The notes under the pieces are model-generated. The model saw only the letters and a list, made by a program, of their open reading frames with translations. It did no database searches and was not told where the DNA came from. From NCBI GenBank assembly GCA_030038095.1, contig JASHPK010000010.1, positions 66,309 through 128,070 on the forward strand: a stretch of DNA of 61,762 bases. The letters are read 5' to 3'. The stretch is from Thermoplasmata archaeon. Its GTDB lineage: Archaea > Thermoplasmatota > Thermoplasmata > Lutacidiplasmatales > UBA184. The translations under genes and the position numbers were made by a program. Positions within the stretch are counted from its first letter, which is position 1, and the number at the start of each line of letters is the position of its first letter. Shown in pieces: positions 35,275-40,807 of this stretch.

Positions 35275-35802
35275 ATGGTCGACGATGTGGACCCGCGAAC
35301 TCGTGTGCTACGGTGGCCGGATCCGACCCGGTTCGTCGAACCGATCCGAAAGCTGAGCGGTCTCGAGTTCATGCGTGCGTTCCTGAGCGGAGATCTCCCC
35401 TCACCGCCTTTCATGGAGCTCCTCGGGATTCGAATCGTATCGGTCGAACCCGGGTCCGTCTCTTTCGAGTTCGAGCCCGCCGAGTTCATGTACAGCCCGT
35501 TGGGGAACGTTCACGGTGGAATTGTCACCGTGCTTCTCGACACGGCCATGGGCTGTTCCTTTCATACGACCCTGCCGGCCGGGATTGGATACACGACCCT
35601 CGAGTTGAAGGTCAACTTCCTGCGACCCGTCACCGCCGCGTCCGGAACCCTGAGGGCCGAGGGTCATGTGGTCCACTCCGGGTCCCGGGTCGCCACGACG
35701 GACGCACGTCTGACCGACCGCAAGAGCCGACTGCACGCGCATGCCACATCGACCCTGTTGATCTTGCGAAGCGAGGGCGAGAAGAGCACCAGGTCGGGCT
35801 GA
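35275..35802 (+). CDS. Hotdog-fold thioesterase (PaaI-like)
   Basis: A 175-residue protein. Seen: the hotdog domain with PPFMELLGIRIVSVEPGSVSF, the helix YSPLGNVHGGIVTVLLDTAMGCS carrying the H-G-G and Asp of PaaI-type active sites, TTLELKVNFLRPVT and SGTLRAEGHVVHSGSRVA. Known of the family: hydrolysis of acyl-CoA thioesters, often phenylacetate-related or general housekeeping. An upstream GTG at 35191 would add 28 residues with no family match. It is the first module of the island, lies next to tRNA-Thr and is bounded on its right by a repeat copy. Codon choice looks a little less GC-rich than in the core genes. Confidence 0.87.
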   Translation: MVDDVDPRTRVLRWPDPTRFVEPIRKLSGLEFMRAFLSGDLPSPPFMELLGIRIVSVEPGSVSFEFEPAEFMYSPLGNVHGGIVTVLLDTAMGCSFHTTLPAGIGYTTLELKVNFLRPVTAASGTLRAEGHVVHSGSRVATTDARLTDRKSRLHAHATSTLLILRSEGEKSTRSG

Positions 35803-35841
35803 CGAGCCTCCGTGCCGGAGACCGCCGCCCGTCGCGGACCC

Positions 35842-35880
35842 GAAGGGACTTGAGTCAAAGGGTCATACCCTCTCGCAGCT
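35842..35880 (+). repeat. Island repeat copy R0 (degenerate)
   Basis: GAAGGGACTTGAGTCA, then ten bases, then CCCTCTCGCAGCT. It aligns without gaps to copy R3 (38472-38510), with most differences in the centre. It separates the thioesterase module from the toxin-antitoxin module. Confidence 0.55.
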
Positions 35881-35923
35881 CTCGAGCCTAGTTCAGGCGG
35901 ATCAAGGCACTCAACTTTACAAT

Positions 35924-35933
35924 AGTTTTAATT
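35924..35933 (+). promoter_or_regulatory. TATA-like element of the toxin-antitoxin operon
   Basis: AGTTTTAATT in an AT-rich block (35911-35957) that stands out against the GC-rich surroundings, about 38 bases before the antitoxin ATG at 35967. Confidence 0.5.
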
Positions 35934-35966
35934 GGGCTAGACCCACAATTCAAATTTGACTGTGCC

Positions 35967-36179
35967 ATGGCAGCCACCACCATCACCGTTTCTCAGGAAA
36001 CTAGGAAACTCCTGGAGAGTCTGAAAACCGGGGGCGCAACCTACGATGACGTGATTCGCGGTCTCCTGATCGCCCATCCTACGCAGCTCACGATGGCCGA
36101 ACTTGCCCGGCGAATTCGGGAAGGCAAGTCGCATCCCATCGAGGATCTCATCTTTCGTAGCCGAAAGCAGCCCTACTGA
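35967..36179 (+). CDS. Putative type II antitoxin (ribbon-helix-helix, VapB/DUF7557-like)
   Basis: A 70-residue protein. Seen: an N-terminal strand TTITVSQETRKLLESLK followed by GGATYDDVIRGLLIAH, the usual beta-alpha-alpha order of archaeal ribbon-helix-helix antitoxins, then a C-terminal charged helix that would bind the toxin (MAELARRIREGKSHPIEDL). It lies 7 bases upstream of a RelE-like gene, the standard order for type II toxin-antitoxin pairs. Such antitoxins bind the operon promoter; the AT-rich stretch upstream is a likely site. It belongs to the second module of the island. Confidence 0.72.
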   Translation: MAATTITVSQETRKLLESLKTGGATYDDVIRGLLIAHPTQLTMAELARRIREGKSHPIEDLIFRSRKQPY

Positions 36180-36186
36180 GGATTCC

Positions 36187-36537
36187 GTGCCGTTTCGGCT
36201 CGAGAGTATCGAGGAAGCGGACACAGAGTTTCTAGCGCTGCCTCCCGAAGTCCGCGAGATTTTCATCGCGGCGTTCCGAGAGATCGCCGCCGGCGATTCG
36301 CCGATTGCCCGAGGGCGGGAGTGGTTCTGCTCAGAGCTGCGGCAGCGACAGCGGGTGGCGACGGAAGGCCTGTTCTCGCTTCACGGCGGAGACCTCTGGA
36401 GAGGGGTCTACTTCCGACGCGGCGAGACCCTTGTTTTCATCGCGTTCGGTTTCCGACTGCCCGAGTTCTACTACAAGCTCCAGCGGCTGCGGAAGGCCCT
36501 TACGGCTCAAGGCGAAACACGGAGAAAGGTAACCTGA
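36187..36537 (+). CDS. Putative RelE/ParE-superfamily toxin
   Basis: A 116-residue protein from a GTG start placed 7 bases after the antitoxin stop. Seen: the helical start EEADTEFLALPPEVREIFIAAF, then the four-stranded RelE-like sheet: SELRQRQRVATEGLFSLHGGDLWRGVYFRRGETLVFIAFGFR, and a final basic helix KLQRLRKALTAQGETRRK. The pattern LWR-x-x-YF-x-x-GE-x-x-VF-x-x-FGF matches RelE/HigB-type mRNA interferases, though the catalytic basic residues are not certain. The frame extends upstream into the antitoxin gene without family similarity. A small addiction pair inside a modular island fits a stabilising role. Confidence 0.7.
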   Translation: MPFRLESIEEADTEFLALPPEVREIFIAAFREIAAGDSPIARGREWFCSELRQRQRVATEGLFSLHGGDLWRGVYFRRGETLVFIAFGFRLPEFYYKLQRLRKALTAQGETRRKVT

Positions 36538-36555
36538 CTCTCCCTCCCGCTTGGT
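36519..36555 (+). repeat. Partial island repeat R1a
   Basis: Begins inside the 3' end of the toxin gene: CGGAGAAAGGTAACC, then TCCCTCCCGCTTGGT. It shares GCGAAAC-x-CGGAG and TCCCTCCCGC with copy R3 but is about five bases shorter between them. It may be half of an older site. Confidence 0.35.
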
Positions 36556-36562
36556 AGCCGTA

Positions 36563-36594
36563 CCCCCGCGTGACGCGAGGGCTCCCTCGCGGGG
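36563..36594 (+). other. Strong hairpin between repeats R1a and R1b
   Basis: CGCGAGGG-CT-CCCTCGCG (36574-36591) is a perfect 8-base-pair stem with a minimal loop, with extra outer pairing CCCC/GGGG. It lies just past the toxin gene and could act as a transcription barrier for the operon or be part of the recombination site. Confidence 0.45.
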
Positions 36595-36612
36595 CCGCTG
36601 CGCCGTCTCCGG

Positions 36613-36662
36613 CAGGGCTTTGAAACCATAGGTCAAATCCCTCCCGCAGCGGGTTCTTCCTC
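36613..36662 (+). repeat. Island repeat copy R1b
   Basis: CAGGGCTTTGAAACCATAGG then TCAAATCCCTCCCGC (15 bases identical to tRNA-Thr 35075-35089) then AGCGGGTTCTTCCTC. It is most like R5, with which it shares GGCTTTGAA and the TAG-x-TCA block. Just downstream, 36671-36686 (GGAGGGATTGAAACCC) is close to the reverse complement of the tRNA-Thr T arm. Confidence 0.7.
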
Positions 36663-36724
36663 GAAACGATTGGAGGGATTGAAACCCGCCAGCTTTTGAA
36701 TCCGCCGTCGCTGATCGCTGAGAC

Positions 36725-37543
36725 TCAATCCCGGCGGGCAAGGTACGCCGGACGCGACAATCGACGCTCCAGCGCGAGCGTGCTCACGGAATCCAGAAAC
36801 CTTTGCATCGCGGCGTTCTGATCGACGCCTTCGATTCGATCCAGGTCGGCGGTCCGCTTCGCTCGTGCCTCATGCCAAGCTCGTGCTACGCGGGCCACGG
36901 TGTCGGTCAGGTCCTCCATGCGCAGGAGTTCGAACCCCGCCGCGACGACGTTCTTCTGATCGTAGCCCATCGGCGTGAAGACGAATTCCCCCATGCCGTA
37001 GCTCCGTTCGACCATCTCCTCCTTTCGAAGCAGGCCCGTGAGAGTCACCGCATTGGTGAAGAGCAGCCGACCGCCGGGACGCAACAAGCGACGGAACTCC
37101 TGGAGTAGCCCAGCGCGATCGTAAAAGTGATTCATCGCGTCGATGGAGAGAATCGCGTCGAATTGGCCGTCCGCAAACGGGAGGGCCCGCCGGGCATCCG
37201 CGTGAACAAAACGAGTCCGTTCGGCAAGTCCGGCGGAGCGAGAGTTCGCGACCGCCACAGCCACGCCTGCCTCGTGAACATCGACGCCGGTGACCCGACA
37301 TCCTGTCGACTTCACGATGAACAGGGCTGGCCCACCGGATCCACTCGCCACGTCCAGCAGCTCGCTAGTTGGGGTCAGCTCGAGCCATCCGCAGAAGCTT
37401 CTCAGCTCGTCAGCGGTTATCCAGGAATTCTGGCCAATGTCCTCCCCGAATGCCTCCGAGCGAATCGCTGCGTAGATCGAGTCCGCGAATCGGCCATACG
37501 TCCGATCGAACTGGTTTGCCTCTTCTTCCGAGCCTCCTGACAT
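36725..37543 (-). CDS. Class I SAM-dependent methyltransferase
   Basis: A 272-residue methyltransferase. Seen: motif I LLDVASGSGGPALFI (SAM binding), the acidic VTGVDVHEAGV at the end of strand 2, HADARRALPFADGQFDAILSIDAMNHF (motifs II and III), FRRLLRPGGRLLFTNAV, and a C-terminal part with GFELLRMEDLTD. This resembles the ubiquinone/sarcosine type small-molecule methyltransferases (Methyltransf_11/25); the substrate is unknown. It is the only gene in its module, read on the minus strand between repeats R1b and R2. Confidence 0.87.
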   Translation of the reverse strand: MSGGSEEEANQFDRTYGRFADSIYAAIRSEAFGEDIGQNSWITADELRSFCGWLELTPTSELLDVASGSGGPALFIVKSTGCRVTGVDVHEAGVAVAVANSRSAGLAERTRFVHADARRALPFADGQFDAILSIDAMNHFYDRAGLLQEFRRLLRPGGRLLFTNAVTLTGLLRKEEMVERSYGMGEFVFTPMGYDQKNVVAAGFELLRMEDLTDTVARVARAWHEARAKRTADLDRIEGVDQNAAMQRFLDSVSTLALERRLSRPAYLARRD

Positions 37544-37715
37544 CTTTAGAGTGAATGAGGCAGCTCGGATACGTGCTCTGGCTCATGGTAGCCGGGGGCT
37601 GGTTTCGGGAGTCGGTCCCGCCTCTCCGTCCGATGTGAGGCGAGGCCCACACCTGAGGCAACCCTGGCCCGGACGCTTCGCTCGGAAGTGACAGACGGTC
37701 GGTTCGCCTGCCGAG

Positions 37716-37762
37716 GAAGGGATTCGAACCAAGGTGAAAGGCCCTCCCGCGCCTGGATTTGC
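37716..37762 (+). repeat. Island repeat copy R2
   Basis: GAAGGGATTCGAACCA then AGGTGAAAGG then CCCTCCCGCGCCTGG and ATTTG. The left half resembles the reverse complement of a tRNA T arm (GGATTCGAACC), the right half the tRNA-Thr 3' end. It lies between two minus-strand modules. Confidence 0.65.
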
Positions 37763-37803
37763 TGGATTCGCGTCCGCCGACTTTCGGAAGAGATTCGATC
37801 TGT

Positions 37804-38409
37804 TTACCCACGGACTCTCTTCTTCGGGGTCCTCGGGCCCGCGGCCGGCACCCGCCGAACAACGACCCACCGTCGCATCGCGATCTTCCGTGTCTTCCTG
37901 AACCCGGCCTTCTCGAACATTCCGAGGGTGCCGCTGCAAAGAAACGAGTTCGAGGTCCTCTCGCCGGCGTAGTCCTCGGGGTAGCCCTCGACCGTCCCTC
38001 CCCCTAACCGGGAAATGCATTGGACGGCCTCGCGCAGGGCGAACGAAGCGACGCCCTCGCCTCTCCTCTCGCGGTCGATGAAGAAACACGTGATGCGCCA
38101 ATCGGGGAGCTTCTCGAGGCCGTTCTCGTACTCCTTCTTGCTTCGGATATTGGGAAGCTCCGCGGTCGGTCCGAACTGGCACCAACCTACGGCTTCGGGG
38201 CCGTCGAAGACCAAGGCCGCGTGAGCTCGCCCCTCGCGGACGCGGGCTTCCTTGAGTTCGCGATACCTCCCGGCCCATCGCTTGTTCTCGCCCGGTTCGA
38301 GATGAAAGGAGATGCACCAGCATCCTCCGAAGATTCCGTCGTGTTTCTCGACAAGCCGGGCGAACGCCGGCCACGTGGCCGGGGAGAGGGGGGCGGAACT
38401 GAGGGGCAT
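37804..38409 (-). CDS. GNAT-family N-acetyltransferase
   Basis: A 201-residue acetyltransferase. Seen: LSPATWPAFARLVEKHDG, FGGCWCISFHLEPGENKRW (a Cys/Trp-rich block typical of a subgroup that acts on small molecules), ALVFDGPEAVGWCQFGP, the acetyl-CoA loop ITCFFIDRERRGEGVASFALREAV with R-R-G-E-G, and LGMFEKAGFRKTRKIAMRRWVV at the end. A related architecture occurs in drug- or amine-modifying acetyltransferases, but the substrate is not known. A TTG at 38460 could extend it by 17 residues; the ATG was preferred. Only gene in its module, between R2 and R3. Confidence 0.85.
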   Translation of the reverse strand: MPLSSAPLSPATWPAFARLVEKHDGIFGGCWCISFHLEPGENKRWAGRYRELKEARVREGRAHAALVFDGPEAVGWCQFGPTAELPNIRSKKEYENGLEKLPDWRITCFFIDRERRGEGVASFALREAVQCISRLGGGTVEGYPEDYAGERTSNSFLCSGTLGMFEKAGFRKTRKIAMRRWVVVRRVPAAGPRTPKKRVRG

Positions 38410-38471
38410 GGGCGGCCGCGGCAACCGCACGAGCGGGGGGTATGAGAGGATATCTGCCAAAGCGGAAACCC

Positions 38472-38517
38472 GGAGGGACTGGAACCATCATGCCATTCCC
38501 TCCCGCGGCTGATTTTA
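38472..38517 (+). repeat. Island repeat copy R3
   Basis: GGAGGGACTGGAACCA then TCATGCCATT then CCCTCCCGCGGCTGATTTT. 15 bases (38497-38511) are identical to the end of tRNA-Thr (35080-35094). Within the copy, GGAGGGA and TCCCTCC are inverted repeats about 18 bases apart, so it could form a hairpin. Confidence 0.72.
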
Positions 38518-38709
38518 CTCCAACCGACACGGCCCTCGATGGGGACGGGGGAGGCCAACCAGTGAGCTGGAGCCCCGGTGGGAAGAACTCCCTCTTCTCC
38601 AAAGGGTCCACGCCCGACGCCCGTTCCTGCCCGGGGCCTAGGCGCTCGATGCCCTCAAAACCGGACCGATACGAATTAGAGCATCTCGGGGGGTGCGCGT
38701 TACCGGTCG
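38518..38709. other. Intergenic stretch between R3 and the second methyltransferase
   Basis: Nothing clear was seen apart from the repeat at its left end. An ATTAGAGCA element near 38676-38684 could be a weak TATA box for the methyltransferase gene that starts at 38710. Confidence 0.25.
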
Positions 38710-39345
38710 ATGCAAGGACTGGGCTCCGGGCGCCGCGACCCCTCCAGCCAATCCGGCCAAGAGTTTCGGGAAACCATGAGGCAAGTCTACGCCGCCGGCG
38801 AGACCCCGTGGGATTCCGGAGTGCCAAGTTCCGAGCTGATACGGACCGTGGAGGCAGGGGAACTGCCGGGCACCACCCTGCTCGAGCTTGGGTGCGGAAC
38901 AGGAACCAACGCGATCGAGCTTTCCCGCAGGGGCTATCGAGTGAAGGCGATCGATCTCGTCGACCTCCCGATTGAGAAGGCGCGAGAAAAGGCCCGCAGG
39001 GCCGGAGTCGACGCAGAGTTTCTTTCCGGAGATCTTACGACGATGGAGCTCGGCGGTCCGTTCGACTGCCTATTTGATCTGGGCCTGTACCACGGCATCC
39101 GGAACCGGAACCTGGTCGGGTTCCTTTCGGCCCTTCGTCGAGTCTCGCGACCCGGCACCCGCTGGCTCTCTCTCGCAGGAAACGCCAGGGAGATTCTGCC
39201 CGACGGCCCTCCCGTCGTCCGCGAAGAGGAGTTCCGAGCCGAGCTCGAGCCTCTTTTCCGAATACTACGGGTACGGGAGTTCCGGTTCGATCTGAGACCG
39301 GACTTTCAGCCCCTGGCCTGGTCGATACTCTCGGAGCGTCGTTAG
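38710..39345 (+). CDS. Class I SAM-dependent methyltransferase (TehB/TPMT-like)
   Basis: A 211-residue methyltransferase. Seen: the N-terminal WDSGVPSSELIRTVEAG, motif I TLLELGCGTGTNAIELSRRGY, VKAIDLVDLPIEKAREKARRAG, DLTTMELGGPFDCLFDLGLYHGI and a C-terminal RFDLRPDFQPLAWSILSERR. The W-D-x-G-x-P-x-x-x-L opening is typical of thiopurine/tellurite (TPMT/TehB) type methyltransferases, which detoxify thiols or metalloids, so a protective role is possible. The ATG at 38776 is an alternative start. Its last 68 bases lie in the first unit of a 96-bp tandem duplication, so the stop codon also recurs downstream. Confidence 0.84.
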   Translation: MQGLGSGRRDPSSQSGQEFRETMRQVYAAGETPWDSGVPSSELIRTVEAGELPGTTLLELGCGTGTNAIELSRRGYRVKAIDLVDLPIEKAREKARRAGVDAEFLSGDLTTMELGGPFDCLFDLGLYHGIRNRNLVGFLSALRRVSRPGTRWLSLAGNAREILPDGPPVVREEEFRAELEPLFRILRVREFRFDLRPDFQPLAWSILSERR

Positions 39346-39469
39346 CGCGGCGAGCCTGTGACCCAGGCAGGGAAGTTCCGGTTCGATCTGAGACCGGACT
39401 TTCAACCCCTGGCCTGGTCGATACTCTCGGAGCGTCGTTAGCGCGGCGAGCCTGTGATCCAGGCAGGGA
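39278..39469 (+). repeat. Perfectly phased 96-bp tandem duplication at the methyltransferase 3' end
   Basis: Units 39278-39373 and 39374-39469 differ at only two positions. The first unit holds the final 22 codons and stop of the methyltransferase; the second repeats them out of use. 96 is a multiple of three, but the stop codon in unit 1 prevents read-through. Confidence 0.95.
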
Positions 39470-39937
39470 GAAAGTGTGGGTCCTGGCCGATCTGCCCCTT
39501 TCGTAGGCTAACTCCCGGCTCCTCGGATGAGCGCGCCGAGCGCGGGCGCAGTCACGGTCCGGTTAGCGGAAGGGGGATCGGGAAGGGCGTGACACGTGCG
39601 ATCAGAGAACGCACTTCGAGCCACAACCTCTGGGAAAGTTCATGTCGGGGTGCGGAGCCGAAATCCCGCTCCGGGTGGTCGCTGGGAACGACGCGGCACA
39701 AGTCGCCCGCTGCGAGAAGGGCCGGCCCGCCTCCCGCCACATCTCCAAGTCCCCTCCTCTCCAGTGTGTAGGGCGAGAGGAGCGCCTTGCACCCCGAGCT
39801 CGAAGTAACGAGCCGCACCGCCGCGATGGGTTATCCGCCCACTAGATCGCATCGGCAAAGTCGTATCTCCCCCAACGGTGTCGGCGGGGCTTGGACGGGC
39901 CGGACCCACTCCTTTCGAACCACGAGAGGTCGAGGCC
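39470..39937. other. Apparently non-coding stretch in the island
   Basis: About 470 bases in which no reading frame shows a recognisable family or consistent codon use. It may be eroded cargo. A TTCGAACCACGAG segment (39915-39927) resembles a reversed tRNA T arm and sits just before repeat R4. Confidence 0.4.
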
Positions 39938-39986
39938 GTAGGGGTCTCAACCAAAGTGGCATGCCCTCCCGAGGATGGTGTTTCTT
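39938..39986 (+). repeat. Island repeat copy R4
   Basis: GTAGGGGTCTCAACCA then AAGTGGCATG then CCCTCCCGAGGATGGTG and TTTCTTC. It aligns without gaps to R2 and R3. A second T-arm-like segment follows at 40013-40045 (CCCTGGATTCAAACTGG), and the HTH gene stop codon (40028-40030) lies inside it. Confidence 0.6.
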
Positions 39987-40027
39987 CTGCTAGAGCCCGA
40001 TCCATCGGTTTCGTGCGGCCCCTGGAT

Positions 40028-40603
40028 TCAAACTGGCGACGAGTGGGAAGGTTGAGTGACGGCCCACTCGACGATGTGCCTCTCGGCCCGCCGAAGAAGA
40101 CGGCCGACCGTGCCCCGGTTCACGCTCAACTCCCGGGCAAGGCCGCCGGTATCGACTCGGCGCGGAACGTCGTAATACCCGTGCGCGTGAGCGAGCAGAA
40201 GCACGCGTCGTTGTGGGATCGTCAGGGTCTCGAGGGGTGTGACGGCCTCCTTTTCGAGAGGCCGGATTCGGTGGATCCGGTACGGGATGTGCAGAGACTC
40301 CAAGGTCTGCTGAAGCCAGCGGAGCGCCGGTGTTTCGGCGATCACCGAGTAGCGGATGGTATCTCCCCCGAGCACTGGAGGTCGAAAGTAGAGCTGGCGG
40401 CTCTGCTCGAGGCTGCGGAGCCGGCGGAAGGTCGCGCGGACTCTGGCCACCCGGAGCGACCCCGGCCGGAACACCGCTCCCTGAATCCGAATCATCGACT
40501 TGCCTTCGGCAGAAACCGTCACACGTCGGGCTGGAGCGAGCCTGTAGTACCGCTCCAGCCCTCCGAGTAGCGCCCGTTGTCGTTCGGCGGGAACGCGGCA
40601 CAC
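40028..40603 (-). CDS. HTH-10 (bacterio-opsin activator type) transcriptional regulator, start unresolved
   Basis: At least 191 residues from the GTG at 40603. Seen: an N-terminal sensory half, and a C-terminal HTH-10 domain with TIPQRRVLLLAHAHGYYDVP followed by RRVDTGGLARELSVNRGTVGRLLRRAERHIVEW, the signature of archaeal Bat-type regulators. The frame continues upstream with family-like sequence (HTFQLTFGIPLDSFDFDIV; IRFLRFGTEGFVAVCRV) to a TAG at 40772-40774, yet no ATG, GTG or TTG occurs in that extension; a CTG at 40750 does. An ATG at 40757 lies in another frame, separated by a run of five C's (40734-40738). So either a rare start codon or a frameshift. It is divergent from the MFS gene and likely controls it. 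Confidence 0.8.
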   Translation of the reverse strand: MCRVPAERQRALLGGLERYYRLAPARRVTVSAEGKSMIRIQGAVFRPGSLRVARVRATFRRLRSLEQSRQLYFRPPVLGGDTIRYSVIAETPALRWLQQTLESLHIPYRIHRIRPLEKEAVTPLETLTIPQRRVLLLAHAHGYYDVPRRVDTGGLARELSVNRGTVGRLLRRAERHIVEWAVTQPSHSSPV

Positions 40604-40755
40604 CGCGACGAAACCTTCGGTTCCGAACCGAAGAAAACGGATGGACGATGCCGCCGCTCGGAGGGGCGGCGGGACGATGTCGAAGTCGAACGAGTCAAGC
40701 GGGATTCCGAAGGTGAGCTGGAACGTGTGAACTCCCCCAGTTGCGGTCAGAATGC

Positions 40756-40775
40756 ATAGGCCACCGGTGGCCTAT
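40756..40775. promoter_or_regulatory. Perfect 20-bp palindromic operator between regulator and transporter
   Basis: ATAGGCCACCGGTGGCCTAT is a perfect inverted repeat midway between the divergent HTH-10 and MFS genes. Its right arm runs into CCTATACAC (40771-40779), a TATA-like element about 30 bases before the MFS ATG, so a bound protein would block TBP. It is the obvious site for the neighbouring regulator. Confidence 0.8.
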
Positions 40776-40807
40776 ACACTCTATCGCTTCGTGGGGCATG
40801 AATTCGA

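Noticed and set aside
36671-36690. CRISPR-like repeat end (GGATTGAAAC-type)
   Set aside because: Only a single copy, with no regular spacers or second repeat nearby and no cas genes in the window; it fits better as an inverted tRNA T-arm half of the island repeat.
39640-40005. Minus-strand frame of 121 codons between the methyltransferase and the regulator
   Set aside because: No family pattern, and it runs through repeat R4 and T-arm-like remnants; more likely eroded non-coding DNA.
40013-40045. Possible degenerate tRNA gene on the minus strand
   Set aside because: Only a T-arm-like segment is visible; no anticodon arm or acceptor partner could be found, so it is kept as a site remnant only.
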